Origin: Hyphomicrobiales bacterium
Lineage (GTDB): Bacteria; Pseudomonadota; Alphaproteobacteria; Rhizobiales; Rhizobiaceae
DNA length: 64,000 nt
Assembly (NCBI GenBank): GCA_900468805.1
Contig: UEIF01000020.1
Span: forward strand, 62,001 to 126,000
Reading direction: 5' to 3'
Each line of letters begins with the position of its first letter. The first letter of the stretch is position 1. The translations under genes were made by a program, and so were the position numbers. The notes beneath the pieces were generated by a model. That model was not told the origin of the DNA and did not search any database. It saw only the letters and a program-made list of their open reading frames with translations. Shown one piece after another: positions 1 through 9,411 of the stretch.

Positions 1-30
1 CGCCAGGCAACGGATGCCTTTCTCGATCAT
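1..30 (-). CDS. Start of an unidentified gene running off the left edge
   Basis: An ATG at 28-30 on the minus strand opens a frame of ten codons that continues past the window edge. A good ribosome binding site (AAAGGAAG) lies about eight bases upstream of it. The start is only 20 bases below the stop of the VirG-like gene, so the two are probably co-transcribed. Ten residues are too few to name a product. Confidence 0.4.
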   Translation of the reverse strand, partial: MIEKGIRCLA

Positions 31-50
31 CGTACGGCTTCCTTTTAGGC

Positions 51-776
51 TCATGGCTGACGGCTACCTTTGAGTGTCGCGTCGACATCTGCGTCGAAGA
101 CGTAGCCGACGCCCCGCTCGGTCTTTATCAAACTCGGCTTTGACGGGTCCTTCTCGAGCTTGCGCCGCAGACGCAGGATCAGAACGTCAATGCTGCGATC
201 GAATACCTCTTCGTCGTGAACTCTGCTCGCTGACAGGAGTTGCTCGCGCGACAGAACCTGGCGAGGGGCGCGCAAGAACGCGTTCAATAGGTTAAATTCC
301 CCGGCGGTGAGCTTGACCTCGTTTTCTTCGCCACAGGTCAGCTTGCGAAGCTTGACGTTGAGTGCCCATTCCCCGAAGCTGTAGATCTTTCGGTCTTTCT
401 TCTTGTCGAGAGCGGGGCGCTCACGCAGCGACGTGCGAACACGCGCCAGCAGTTCCCGAATACCGAAAGGCTTGGTGATGTAATCATCAGCGCCAAGCTC
501 CAGGCCCACGACCTTGTCAGCTTCGTCGAGTCGGTCGCCGCTTATTATGATGATCGGCGAGTCCGATGAGCTTGAAAGCTTGCGCACTATGTCCAAGCCA
601 TCTTCGTGACCGAGATTTAGATCGACAATGAACAGGTCAACAGGATCGGTGCTGATAATGCGCAAAAGGTCCTGGCTGCCGCTAACTCCCGTGACACGAA
701 AAGCGTGATGCGAAAGATAATCGATCAAGAGATTTCGCATGCTTGAGTCATCATCAATCACCAGCACGTGTTTCAT
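51..776 (-). CDS. VirG-like OmpR-family response regulator
   Basis: This 241-residue protein is a two-component response regulator with an N-terminal receiver (about residues 1-120) and a C-terminal winged-helix DNA-binding domain (about 135-230). The receiver has the acidic triad D8-D9-D10, the phospho-acceptor D52 in VDLNLG and the late lysine in ITKPF. Stretches such as KLTAGEFNLL, SREQLL and RSIDVLILRLRRKLE match Agrobacterium VirG as I remember it, closer than the average OmpR relative. The ATG at 776 is preferred over a start 18 bases upstream because it follows GGAGCGG and gives the standard MKHVL opening. VirG activates type IV secretion genes in response to VirA, but no virA or virB/D gene and no clear vir box is seen here. 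Its target is therefore unknown. Confidence 0.85.
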   Translation of the reverse strand: MKHVLVIDDDSSMRNLLIDYLSHHAFRVTGVSGSQDLLRIISTDPVDLFIVDLNLGHEDGLDIVRKLSSSSDSPIIIISGDRLDEADKVVGLELGADDYITKPFGIRELLARVRTSLRERPALDKKKDRKIYSFGEWALNVKLRKLTCGEENEVKLTAGEFNLLNAFLRAPRQVLSREQLLSASRVHDEEVFDRSIDVLILRLRRKLEKDPSKPSLIKTERGVGYVFDADVDATLKGSRQP

Positions 777-2042
777 GGTTCCGCTCCACACCATCCAATT
801 ACATCACTTCCAACCAGTCCCCCGCCTCTGGGGGAGCCTGCGCGCGGCCCGGTGTTGGCGCTTCGACAAGCGCTTGCACGCTCGCAACAACATATCCGGT
901 TGAACAAAAATTCTACGAAGCGCTTCATCCAAAGATTCCTATGCTCTGTAGTCGCATTTGCAACACATAGTCTGATTTCGAATATATCACAAGTATCAAT
1001 TATATCATTTCTACGTGAGGATGATTCCTGGTTCTTCAGGTCGCGAAGTTTGAGTTGCGTGGCAGAGAACGTGCCAGAACCACGAGTCGGTCCTCATCCG
1101 CGGCCACCTTGACTTGCATAATGAGGCCTCCGCAGCCTACGACCATGACGCGCCTGCTCAACGCGATCGCCGACCGATATCGAGCCTGCTCCTGGCACGG
1201 CGGCCTTGTCTTCATCACCTGCTCGGCAAGCGTTCCATCATTGGCGCACCACTAGGCACGGTGGTCATCCACGGCGCCCCCTCGCTAAATTGACGACTCG
1301 CATTATTGCCTTTGCCGTCAGGCGTCGAACGCGAAAGTTGGACGCAAGCGTCCGGCAGCCGAAGCTCGTGCTCATCGACAGTGAATGGCCAAGGTCGGAC
1401 CACATCGTAAAGCGGCGCGGGGCGGTGATGAAATAGATGTCGAGGTTGAAGGGCCTCACCTTCGATCACTCTCGTAGTGTTCATGATCACGAAAGACTGC
1501 TCCTTCCATGGATAGGTTTGTATCGCCTTGGCATGAGGCGATACTGGCCCCCGGATAAAAGCCGTCCGCGTCTTGATCGATCGATATTGCAGATACGTTT
1601 CCAATCCCGGGTTTTGGATTTCATATGGAACCATGCGCTTCTTCGGACTTGCGGGTCAGGTTTCCAGTTGACTTTCCGGCCAAACCAAATTGGCGGTGAC
1701 CTATTGCGGCCCCCCAAAGCCAAGCCGACGACGTCGGCGCTTGCGATCGCACGCGAGAAACGGTCCCTTGTCACGTCGGGATGCGACGTCAGGCGATTGC
1801 GGCGGCGAACGCGGCTGGGAACTCGTCCACGCCGCACAGTTTGGCCGCTGAGGACACATTCGGGAGTTCGTGATGGAAAAGATTGCGGCGACGGCACATC
1901 CAATCGGAATGCTCACCGCTGAGCAGGTTCCCACTTACGACGCGATTAGCACAGCCTCAAGGGTGAACAAGGACGGCAGCATCTAGACTGTTAAGAGCCT
2001 ATCGCTCGATCTCGTATGTTTTTCTGAAATATTGGAAGGTTG
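777..2042. other. 1.27-kb gap with no convincing gene; possible decayed coding traces
   Basis: No open frame here has a good start, coding-like composition and a recognisable domain. Two stretches may be relics. One is a minus-strand frame at 1215-1634, whose apparent continuation lies in the frame at 1265-1459. The other is a plus-strand frame ending at 1986, with an ATG at 1873 and 37 residues that read like genuine protein (MEKIAATAHPIGMLT). I could not identify either. The stretch around 980-1010 is AT-rich and may hold the promoter of the regulator to the left. Confidence 0.3.
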
Positions 2043-3200
2043 CTATCGGCCTTGGCGGAGCGCGTTGTTGCCGATCCTTTTGCCATGTCCACGCTGCTTG
2101 AAGAATGCCAGCGTCTCGTCAAGCACCCGATCGCGGTAGACATCCGTCTCGATGAGCAACTCGTGTCTTGCGCCTGAAATGACCCTCAGATGGCACGAGC
2201 CCAATCGCGTGGTGTTCATCGTATCGCAGAACTTTTGCTGTCCATAAGCCTTCACCACTCGGTCATCGTCCGCTTGAAAAAGCAGGACATCCACCGCGAT
2301 CAGTCCGGCGTCTCGGACACTGCGAGCTGACGCCAAGCAGCCTTCGTAGGCCCATTTGAAGCTCGGGCCGCCGAGCTGCGCCTGCGGATGGCGATCGAGC
2401 TCTCCGCGCTTGAGAATTTCGTATCGAATACGGCTGCCCGTCAGATCGCGATCGGCGTCGAATTCTCTGGAGACATATGGCCCACGGCCCCAAACATAGC
2501 TCTCGCGCGATCCCAGTCTTAGCAGCCAGCAGGCATTATTGGGAATGGGACTCAGGTCCGGCTGGTGCATGGGAGCTGACAAAGCTGCTGCTACGAAATC
2601 GGCGTTGAATCTCTCCAGATATAGTGATGCGATCGCGCCACCCATCGAGTGCGCGAGCAGAAAAAGCCGTTCGTTGGCTGGCTTGGCCTCTTTTTCCACG
2701 AACGTCTTCAGATCGTCGACAAAATCACCGAAATTCTCGACATAACCGAGATCGTGGACGCGTTTGACGACCTGAGGGTCGGTTTGCTGCATCTTGTTCG
2801 TCTTGATCAACCTCTCCGACAGGCCTTGGCCGCGATGATCGAGGATATATACCTGATAACCCGCTTGCCAGAGATCGTAGACAACCTCACGATACTTGAT
2901 GAAGCTCTCTCCGTAGCCGCTGGAAACCACGATTCCTTCCTTCGCTGTGGGATGCGGAAAGGCCATCGCCGCGATGTGTACGCCGCCGACGCCGAAAAAG
3001 TCCCGACGTTCGCCGTGTTCATTCCAGAACGCCATGATTTTGCTTTGGTAAAGATCCGCCAGTTGGCTTTCTTTCTCAAGTCGCCCCGCGATCATATCTG
3101 CCCGAAGGTCAGGTCCTGCGAGAGTGAGGCTCAGCACGACAAAGAGAGGCGTGAAGATGTATGCCCCAACTCGAGATACCTGAAGGCTGATGGTCCGCAT
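2043..3200 (-). CDS. Lysophospholipase-like alpha/beta hydrolase
   Basis: A 385-residue serine hydrolase of the lysophospholipase / monoacylglycerol lipase type (PldB-like). The nucleophile elbow is AHSMGG with S185. The oxyanion-region motif DHRGQGLSER lies at 121-130, the acid is probably in LLFQADDDRVV and the catalytic histidine in SGARHELLIE, in the right order. The first 35 residues contain a hydrophobic segment (about 13-30), so the enzyme is probably exported or anchored in the inner membrane. The ATG at 3200 follows GGGAG at seven bases. It is transcribed away from acdS and shares a 346-base upstream region with it. Such enzymes remove acyl chains from lysophospholipids; the true substrate is not visible. 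Confidence 0.8.
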   Translation of the reverse strand: MRTISLQVSRVGAYIFTPLFVVLSLTLAGPDLRADMIAGRLEKESQLADLYQSKIMAFWNEHGERRDFFGVGGVHIAAMAFPHPTAKEGIVVSSGYGESFIKYREVVYDLWQAGYQVYILDHRGQGLSERLIKTNKMQQTDPQVVKRVHDLGYVENFGDFVDDLKTFVEKEAKPANERLFLLAHSMGGAIASLYLERFNADFVAAALSAPMHQPDLSPIPNNACWLLRLGSRESYVWGRGPYVSREFDADRDLTGSRIRYEILKRGELDRHPQAQLGGPSFKWAYEGCLASARSVRDAGLIAVDVLLFQADDDRVVKAYGQQKFCDTMNTTRLGSCHLRVISGARHELLIETDVYRDRVLDETLAFFKQRGHGKRIGNNALRQGR

Positions 3201-3546
3201 GATTTCACTCCCAAATTCTTCAGGGAATGAAAGCGCAAGACCGTTCAGTCGCGATGTCGATCGCCGTGAATGTCATTTCAACTGCAATATGCCTGGCTAG
3301 GGAGTAGCGAACGTCGAGGGAGTTCACAAACCGGGATGCGTGTCATTCCATTCAGCTTGCAGCGCCGGCGGCCAAAACCGGTATGGAAGAAACTTTCATA
3401 CGGTGGTCGATTCTCGAAACAAAGGCATTGGAATCGTCAAGGGTTTGCTGCGAGTCAGGCCCCAACGTCCGCTACTTTGAAAGCACCTTTCGAGGCAATC
3501 GCGCTAGCCTGATGACGAACCATCCCTGATCCATTCGGAGCCCAAG
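3201..3546. promoter_or_regulatory. Divergent promoter region of the lipase-like gene and acdS
   Basis: The two genes diverge from this 346-base gap, so both promoters should be here. I looked for the usual acdS controls. No Lrp-type acdR gene lies beside it. No sigma-54 element (GG-N10-GC in a TGGCAC/TTGC context) and no NifA site (TGT-N10-ACA) stood out. The acdS ribosome binding site is CGGAGCCCAAG just before 3547. Confidence 0.4.
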
Positions 3547-4566
3547 ATGTCCCTTCTCGAAACGTTCGAACGCTACCCTCTTACGTTCGGCCCGACGCCG
3601 ATTGAGTATCTTCCGCGCCTGACGGAAGCCTTGGGTGGCAAGGTGCAGATCTATGCCAAGCGCGATGATTGTAATTCCGGGCTGGCCATGGGAGGTAACA
3701 AGTTGCGAAAGCTCGAATATATCGTTCCCGATGCGATCGCCTCGGGCGCCGACACCCTGGTATCGATCGGCGGCGTGCAGTCGAACCACACGCGCATGGT
3801 TGCTGCGGCCGCCGCCAAGATCGGCATGAAATGTGTTGTCATCCAGGAAACGTGGGTTCCGCATCATGACGCCCTCTATGATCGTGTCGGCAACATCTTG
3901 ATGACCCGTTTGATGGGCGCGGATTCGCGCATTGTCGATGATGGCTTCGACATCGGAATCCGCAAGAGCTGGGAAGATGCCATCCAGTCGGTCAAGGACG
4001 CTGGCGGAAAGCCCTATCCGATCCCTGCCGGCGCATCGGTCCATAAGTATGGCGCGCTTGGCTATGTTGGCTTTGCCGAGGAAGTGGCAGAGCAGGAAAA
4101 GGCGTTGGGCTTCGCCTTCGACTATGTCGTCGTTTGTGTCGTTACCGGTTCAACCCAGGCCGGCATGATCGTCGGTTTTGCTGCTCAGAATCGCGCCGAG
4201 CGGGTTATCGGCATCGATGCTTCCGGCACGCTCCAACGGACGAGGGCGCAAGTGCGCTCGATCGTCGACAATACGAGTGAACTGGTCGGGATCGGCCGTA
4301 AGGTCCGGGAGGACGAAATCGTTATCATTCCGGACTATGCCTACCCTGCCTATGGGGTGCCGTCGGAAGAGACCAACGAAGCCATTCGCCTGGCTGCCCG
4401 CACCGAGGCGATGATCACCGACCCCGTCTACGAGGGAAAGTCAATGCAGGGGATGATCGATCTTACACGCAAGGGATTTTTCCCGCCCGGTTCGAGGGTG
4501 CTTTACGCCCATCTCGGAGGCGCGCCGGCACTAAACGGCTACAGTTCTTATTATCGAGAGGGCTAG
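3547..4566 (+). CDS. acdS: 1-aminocyclopropane-1-carboxylate (ACC) deaminase
   Basis: A PLP-dependent enzyme of 339 residues, the usual family length, that splits ACC, the ethylene precursor of plants, into 2-oxobutyrate and ammonia in the cytoplasm. K52 (in GGNKLRK) is the PLP lysine and S79 (in VQSNHTR) the substrate-binding serine. Y295 and E296 (in PVYEGKS) and L323 (in AHLGG) fall at the positions that separate true ACC deaminases from D-cysteine desulfhydrases, one residue later than in the Pseudomonas numbering. The call is therefore firm. The gene is followed after 47 bases by an E1-type dehydrogenase in the same direction. ACC deaminase lowers plant ethylene and promotes nodulation or root growth in rhizobia. 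Confidence 0.97.
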   Translation: MSLLETFERYPLTFGPTPIEYLPRLTEALGGKVQIYAKRDDCNSGLAMGGNKLRKLEYIVPDAIASGADTLVSIGGVQSNHTRMVAAAAAKIGMKCVVIQETWVPHHDALYDRVGNILMTRLMGADSRIVDDGFDIGIRKSWEDAIQSVKDAGGKPYPIPAGASVHKYGALGYVGFAEEVAEQEKALGFAFDYVVVCVVTGSTQAGMIVGFAAQNRAERVIGIDASGTLQRTRAQVRSIVDNTSELVGIGRKVREDEIVIIPDYAYPAYGVPSEETNEAIRLAARTEAMITDPVYEGKSMQGMIDLTRKGFFPPGSRVLYAHLGGAPALNGYSSYYREG

Positions 4567-4613
4567 ACCTTTCGAAAGCCCTGCCTCACTCCCATCCGGT
4601 TGTGGATGTACCG

Positions 4614-7007
4614 ATGACCAATGAACGACGCTTGCACCTAAAAACCATCGAGCAGCGACTGCTGTGGCTGTCACACTGGATGATACACAACGCTAACCAT
4701 GTCCGCCCAAAGGTAGATGGCATCAAGGTTGGAGGCCACCAGGCGAGCTCGGCGTCGATGGTATCGATCATAACGGCATTGTATTTCTCCGCCCTCAGGC
4801 CCGAGGACAGAGTAGCCATCAAGCCGCACGCCTCGCCGGTCTTCCACGCCATGCACTATCTCATGGGCAGCCAGACGCGGGAAAAGATGGAGAAGTTCCG
4901 TGGGTTTGGCGGCGTCCAGAGCTATCCGAGCCGGACCAAGGACATTGACGACGTCGACTTTTCGACCGGTTCCGTCGGGCTAGGCGTCGGCATCACTGCG
5001 CTTGCTTCCATCGTTCAGGATTTCATCAAGGCAAAACAATGGGGTGGCGACTTGCCGCTCGGCCGTATGATCGCATTGATGGGTGACGCCGAGCTGGACG
5101 AGGGAAACATCTACGAGACCCTACAGGAGGGGTGGAAGAACGGTCTTCGAAACTGCTGGTGGATTATTGACTATAATCGCCAATCCCTTGACGGGATCGT
5201 CCGAGAGGGGCTGTTCGAACGCGTCGAGAAGATCTTCGATGCGTTCGGCTGGGAGGTCGTTCGGGTGAAGTACGGTGCGCTGCAGCGCGCTGCCTTCAAC
5301 GAGGCTGGCGGAACCCACCTTCGCGACTGGATCGACCGATGCCTCAACCAAGAATATGCAGCGTTGACATTCATGGGCGGGGAAGTGTGGCGCAAGCGTC
5401 TGCTGGACGATCTTGGCGAATATGAAGAGACAAGGTTCTTGATCAATGCGCGCACCGACACCGAACTTGCGATGCTGATGGAAAATCTCGGTGGCAATTG
5501 CGTGGAGACGATGGCGGAAGCTTTCGATTCAATTGGCCACGATCGCCCGACCTGCTTCCTCGCTTATACGATTAAAGGGTGGGCCACGCCGATTGCCGGC
5601 CACAAGGACAATCATGGCGGGCTGATGACGAGCACGCAATTTTCCAAGTGGCAGACAGCCCTCAACATCCCCGCTGGCCAGGAATGGGATCCTTTTGCAG
5701 GCATTGAAGATGTCGCCGGCTTGAAGTCGTTTCTTGCCAGTGCCGCGTTTTTCTCCAAGGGCGCCCGACGCTTGGGAGATCGACGTCTTGACGTGCCCGA
5801 TATCGTGCTTGAGCCTGCTCGTGAGATCTCGACCCAGGCAGCTTTCGGAAGGATCATGGATGATCTCGCTAAAGGCGCCAGCGACCTGGCCGAGCGTATA
5901 CTGACGACGTCGCCGGACGTCACCGGTACGACCGGCCTTGGACCGTGGGTTAATCGGCGCAAGCTATTTGCCCGCACGGCAATGAGCGACGCGTTCATCG
6001 AGCATCGCATCCCTTCAACCGCGAAGTGGGAATTCACGCCGACAGGCCAGCACGTGGAGCTGGGCATCGCCGAGATGAACCTCTTCTTACTGCTTGGTGC
6101 TGCCGGCCTAAGCCATTCGATGTTTGGCAAGCGTCTGATCCCGATCGGCACAGTCTATGACCCCTTTGTCTGCCGTGGGCTCGACGCCCTCAACTACGCC
6201 TGTTATCAGGATGCACGCTTTATCATCGTTGGCACACCTTCCGGCGTGACGCTCGCACCGGAGGGCGGCGCCCACCAGTCTATCGGAACGCCGCTGATCG
6301 GCATGAGCCAGGACGGGCTGGCAGCCTTCGAGCCAGGCTTTGCCGATGAGCTTGCCGTCATCATGGAGTGGACCTTCGACTACCTACAGCGCGATGGCGA
6401 AGGCAAAAGCGATGAGCGCACTTGGCTGCGTGACGAGACTGGCGGATCAGTTTACTTGCGGCTGACCACCAAGCCGCTCGAACAACCGCTCAAACGCGTC
6501 GATGACGACTACCGACAGGGGGTCATCGACGGCGCCTACTGGTGGCGCAAACCTGGTCCTAATTGCTCGGTGGTCATCGCGTATCAGGGTGCGGTCGCCG
6601 ACGAGGCGATTGCCGCTGCCGGCATGATTGCCGACGCGCGGCGTGATATCGGCGTACTCGCCGTAACATCGGCCGACCGTCTCAATGCCGGATGGACAGC
6701 CGCGCAGCGGGAGCGGGCGCGTGGCAACTCCCTGGCCAGAAGCCACGCGGAGAGGTTGCTCGATCCCTTGCCACGCGACTGTGTGATCGTCACTGTCATT
6801 GACGGACATCCCGCAACATTATCCTGGCTCGGAGGCGTGGCCGGGCATAAGACGATCTCGCACGGCGTCGAGCATTTCGGACAGACCGGGACGATCAGTG
6901 ATCTCTATCGGCATTTCCGCATCGATCGGCAGTCCCTGGCCCGCTCTGTCGATGCGTTGACTGTTGGAAAACGCCTTTCCGAGTCTCTCATGCTCGTGTT
7001 TCCGTAA
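4614..7007 (+). CDS. Homodimeric pyruvate-dehydrogenase-E1-like thiamine enzyme
   Basis: About 797 residues with the fold order of AceE/transketolase. The N-terminal thiamine-diphosphate domain carries GDAELDEGN and DYNRQSLDG, which match the AceE pattern. The middle and C-terminal domains are transketolase-like (HVELGIAEMN, PEGGAHQS). It is shorter than AceE of enterobacteria (about 887). These enzymes decarboxylate a 2-oxo acid and pass the acyl group to an E2 lipoyl protein; no E2 or E3 gene is in the window. It follows acdS closely, so it may act on 2-oxobutyrate, the product of ACC deaminase; this is inference. A GTG at 4602 in frame is an alternative start, but the ATG at 4614 has the better (still weak) upstream GTGGA. 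Confidence 0.8.
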   Translation: MTNERRLHLKTIEQRLLWLSHWMIHNANHVRPKVDGIKVGGHQASSASMVSIITALYFSALRPEDRVAIKPHASPVFHAMHYLMGSQTREKMEKFRGFGGVQSYPSRTKDIDDVDFSTGSVGLGVGITALASIVQDFIKAKQWGGDLPLGRMIALMGDAELDEGNIYETLQEGWKNGLRNCWWIIDYNRQSLDGIVREGLFERVEKIFDAFGWEVVRVKYGALQRAAFNEAGGTHLRDWIDRCLNQEYAALTFMGGEVWRKRLLDDLGEYEETRFLINARTDTELAMLMENLGGNCVETMAEAFDSIGHDRPTCFLAYTIKGWATPIAGHKDNHGGLMTSTQFSKWQTALNIPAGQEWDPFAGIEDVAGLKSFLASAAFFSKGARRLGDRRLDVPDIVLEPAREISTQAAFGRIMDDLAKGASDLAERILTTSPDVTGTTGLGPWVNRRKLFARTAMSDAFIEHRIPSTAKWEFTPTGQHVELGIAEMNLFLLLGAAGLSHSMFGKRLIPIGTVYDPFVCRGLDALNYACYQDARFIIVGTPSGVTLAPEGGAHQSIGTPLIGMSQDGLAAFEPGFADELAVIMEWTFDYLQRDGEGKSDERTWLRDETGGSVYLRLTTKPLEQPLKRVDDDYRQGVIDGAYWWRKPGPNCSVVIAYQGAVADEAIAAAGMIADARRDIGVLAVTSADRLNAGWTAAQRERARGNSLARSHAERLLDPLPRDCVIVTVIDGHPATLSWLGGVAGHKTISHGVEHFGQTGTISDLYRHFRIDRQSLARSVDALTVGKRLSESLMLVFP

Positions 7008-7410
7008 GTGTTGTCCGATCAGGCGGACATCGGTGTCTGTTTTATATCAGCGCTGCGGCGTCGACCTCGGCTCGTATGAACCAGTCCTCGTCGCGGAAAA
7101 TCTCCATTTGGAGATCGGCTTCGAGCTGCGTTGCAACGCGTAGCAAAGAAGGCCAGCACGCGGTCTGTATTTTCGCCCGTTTAAGAACAAAAGGCGACTG
7201 GAAACAGATAGGCGAGCACATCGCCCGATCGAAGCTAGCAGACACTCCCGTGAGAAGTTCCATCATTGCCGCGGAAGTCCGGTGCCTGCCGATTACCTTT
7301 CCCATGTCGCTTCAAGACGTCTGCCGCTTTGCGAAAATGCTGGCAAGCGGATGACATCCTCCTGAGAACAAGGCTGCTTTCGTGGCCGGCCCTGTCCCCA
7401 ATGCGAAAGG
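7008..7410. other. Intergenic stretch with a weak hairpin after the E1 gene
   Basis: No gene is supported. GTCCG-ATCAGG-CGGAC at 7013-7028 could form a small hairpin just past the E1 stop, but no T-run follows directly, so it is a poor terminator. Minus-strand frames at 7042-7305 and 7235-7447 have no good start signal and no recognisable domain. Confidence 0.3.
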
Positions 7411-7782
7411 TTAGGTTGCGACCGACGGGTATTCGCGGCCGGCCCACTCCTTCAGGTCCGATGCGAATCTGCGCTGAAACGACAGTGGACCGGATTTGTC
7501 CCGATAGGGCTCATCGTAAAGCCCGATGAATATCGTCAGGTTGAGGAAGAAGTGCGCACCCATTTCAAACAAAGCTACGTAATCGTGACTGACAAGCGCC
7601 TGCCTCTCGAGGTCGGTCAAGCTATGCACGCTTGAGCTTTCGACCTCGTTTCCCAACAAGGCGGGACCGATCGATTGCTCCCAGGCGGCGACGAGGGAAG
7701 CGGGATTGTCCGCATAGCGTCGCAACAGTTGCGGATCGCGGTCGACCATGAAGAGGAATTTGTTGACATAGTACTTGCTCAT
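7411..7782 (-). CDS. LigA-type small subunit of an extradiol ring-cleavage dioxygenase
   Basis: A 123-residue helical protein resembling the alpha subunit (LigA) of protocatechuate 4,5-dioxygenase-type enzymes. Features include the MSKYYVNKFLF opening, LTDLERQAL and MGAHFFLN. The ATG at 7782 follows GAAGGGAG and overlaps the stop of the LigB-type gene by four bases (ATGA), so the two are translationally coupled. In this family the small subunit closes the active site of the iron-bearing large subunit. The natural aromatic substrate cannot be read from the sequence. Confidence 0.75.
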   Translation of the reverse strand: MSKYYVNKFLFMVDRDPQLLRRYADNPASLVAAWEQSIGPALLGNEVESSSVHSLTDLERQALVSHDYVALFEMGAHFFLNLTIFIGLYDEPYRDKSGPLSFQRRFASDLKEWAGREYPSVAT

Positions 7783-8639
7783 CGCTGGCTCCCTTCGAGA
7801 TACCACGTGAAGTAGGCTTCCATCGTGTGGAAGAGGTCCAGGCTATCAGCATGATCGGCGACCTGCTGACCGGCGACGCCAAGCATGAGAACAAAGTTCA
7901 AGAAGCCGTGGGTCGCGTTTCCATTTTGCTGCAGAGACTTATGAGTGACGTTTGCGAGTATCGACTCAATATCTCCGTTGCGCAGCCAATTGATCGCTTG
8001 ACGGTCGAAGACTGGATCGGGACCTGTTTCCATGAACTGACGTGGTCCCCCCAGTTCCAGAGAGAGATGACCGGTTCCGATGACGGCGACACGAATATCC
8101 GCCGGGTAATCCATCACCGCTTTGCGAATGGCGCGCCCGAAGTCATAGAAGCGTTTGGGAGATGGGAGGGGGGGAGCAAATATGTTGGTGTAAATCGGTA
8201 CAACAGGCAAATCGTTGTCGGGTCTGAGCGTAATGATCGGGCAAACGATCGAATGGTCGATCTTGAGCTCATTTGAGAAAGCGACGTCAAAGTCCTGATC
8301 GAGCAAGGATTGGTGCATGAAGCGCGACATCGCCTCATCACCCTGCAACTGGTACTTGGGAAGGCCGAACTCGCGCTCCTCGTTATAGAAGGTCGCGTCG
8401 TAGGCCGGCGCCCTGCCGATAAGGAACTGCGGATAGTTGTCCAGAAAAAGCTGGTGGAAATGATCGGATCCGACCATTACCAGTACATCAGGCTTAGTGT
8501 GCGTGAGCGTCTCTCGATATTGTTCTATCTTCTCTTTCCAGACCTGCGCCTGCGGGATCCGCTGCTCTGGAGGCGAGGTTGTTGCCTTGAGATAGAAGGG
8601 ATGATGGGTTGAGGCGAGTGCTGCTACAAGATTTGCCAA
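7779..8639 (-). CDS. LigB-family class III extradiol dioxygenase, catalytic subunit
   Basis: A non-heme iron(II) ring-cleavage enzyme of about 286 residues. It has the N-terminal histidine region (ASTHHPF), the VGSDHFHQLF segment and the late GTGHLSLELGG motif, all typical of LigB-type enzymes. The likely start is TTG at 8639: GGAGGAGG lies five bases before it, and this gives the opening MANLVAALASTHHP, as in relatives. A frame start at 8654 would place the ribosome binding site inside the gene. The LigA-like gene overlaps its 3' end. Divergent downstream genes for an alpha/beta hydrolase and a fumarylacetoacetase-like enzyme suggest a meta-cleavage pathway. Confidence 0.82.
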   Translation of the reverse strand: MANLVAALASTHHPFYLKATTSPPEQRIPQAQVWKEKIEQYRETLTHTKPDVLVMVGSDHFHQLFLDNYPQFLIGRAPAYDATFYNEEREFGLPKYQLQGDEAMSRFMHQSLLDQDFDVAFSNELKIDHSIVCPIITLRPDNDLPVVPIYTNIFAPPLPSPKRFYDFGRAIRKAVMDYPADIRVAVIGTGHLSLELGGPRQFMETGPDPVFDRQAINWLRNGDIESILANVTHKSLQQNGNATHGFLNFVLMLGVAGQQVADHADSLDLFHTMEAYFTWYLEGSQR

Positions 8640-9411
8640 GAAGTCCTCCTCCAATGGCTGATCGGTTCGGGCCGCTTTCGAGCGCCCCGACGTCGGCGAG
8701 AATTCAAGGACAACCGCGTCGGCTGTCAGGCGTCATTGCTAGCCTGCTGAGCGCATGACGATATTTCAGCGAGCCAAAGGAGGGTTGCAGATGAAATGGG
8801 CAACGCGCCTGGTCACCTGGTGTGGCCTCTAGACGATAGCCCGGTCGATGCAATTCCACTTACCCCGGTGAAGTGCCGTTCTGGCTCGGCCGCGGGTCGG
8901 GGCGGCCGGCAAAAGCCAATGGGCATCGGTTCGGGCTACATCCGTAACGAATTTGGATGTTTTCGAAATATTCCGAAACGTCGGTGCGGTCTTAATGCGA
9001 GCGCATCGCAAAAGGTCTGGAGAGGGATTCCAGCCGGTCGCTCAGGCGCCACCTAAAATTCAAATATTGGAGGGTCAATCCATGGCTCGCGACGGAGGAG
9101 TTCCTGACGTTGAACCATTTGTCCAGATTCGTCGTCTCAGGCCCCGGAGCCTGCTCGCTCGGTGAGCGTGACCTCCCCGGCGCCAGGGGCGAGCTTTCCG
9201 GTCCTGACGGGGTGACGGGAATGTTCAAGGTCACGACGTTGATTGCTTGACGACGCCACTTTGCTTGCGGTCGCTCGACTGCGTCTCGTCGCATTCTCCA
9301 GCCTCCGGTCCAAACGTGCGACGGGGGCGGCGGGTTCATATCCGCCCAAGGCTCACAACGTGAGCCGGACACAGTGCCTTCCAGCCAAATGTCACCAACA
9401 CCACAGAAAGC
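8640..9411. other. Divergent intergenic region with a 13-codon ORF behind a strong ribosome binding site
   Basis: This region separates the lig genes from the hydrolase gene and should hold both promoters. A very good Shine-Dalgarno (AAAGGAGG) precedes an ATG at 8791, but the frame stops after 13 codons (8791-8832), so it is a leader peptide or a truncated gene. Another short frame at 9081-9164 also follows a good site (TTGGAGGG) and ends after 27 codons. Neither is recognisable. Longer frames on either strand lack start signals. Confidence 0.35.

Noticed and set aside
2649..3230. Long plus-strand frame of 193 codons
   Set aside because: It is the antisense shadow of the lysophospholipase-like gene and has no start signal or domain.
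7042..7305. Minus-strand 87-codon frame after the E1 gene, considered as an Lrp/AcdR remnant
   Set aside because: No HTH or RAM-domain pattern is visible and the start has no good ribosome binding site.
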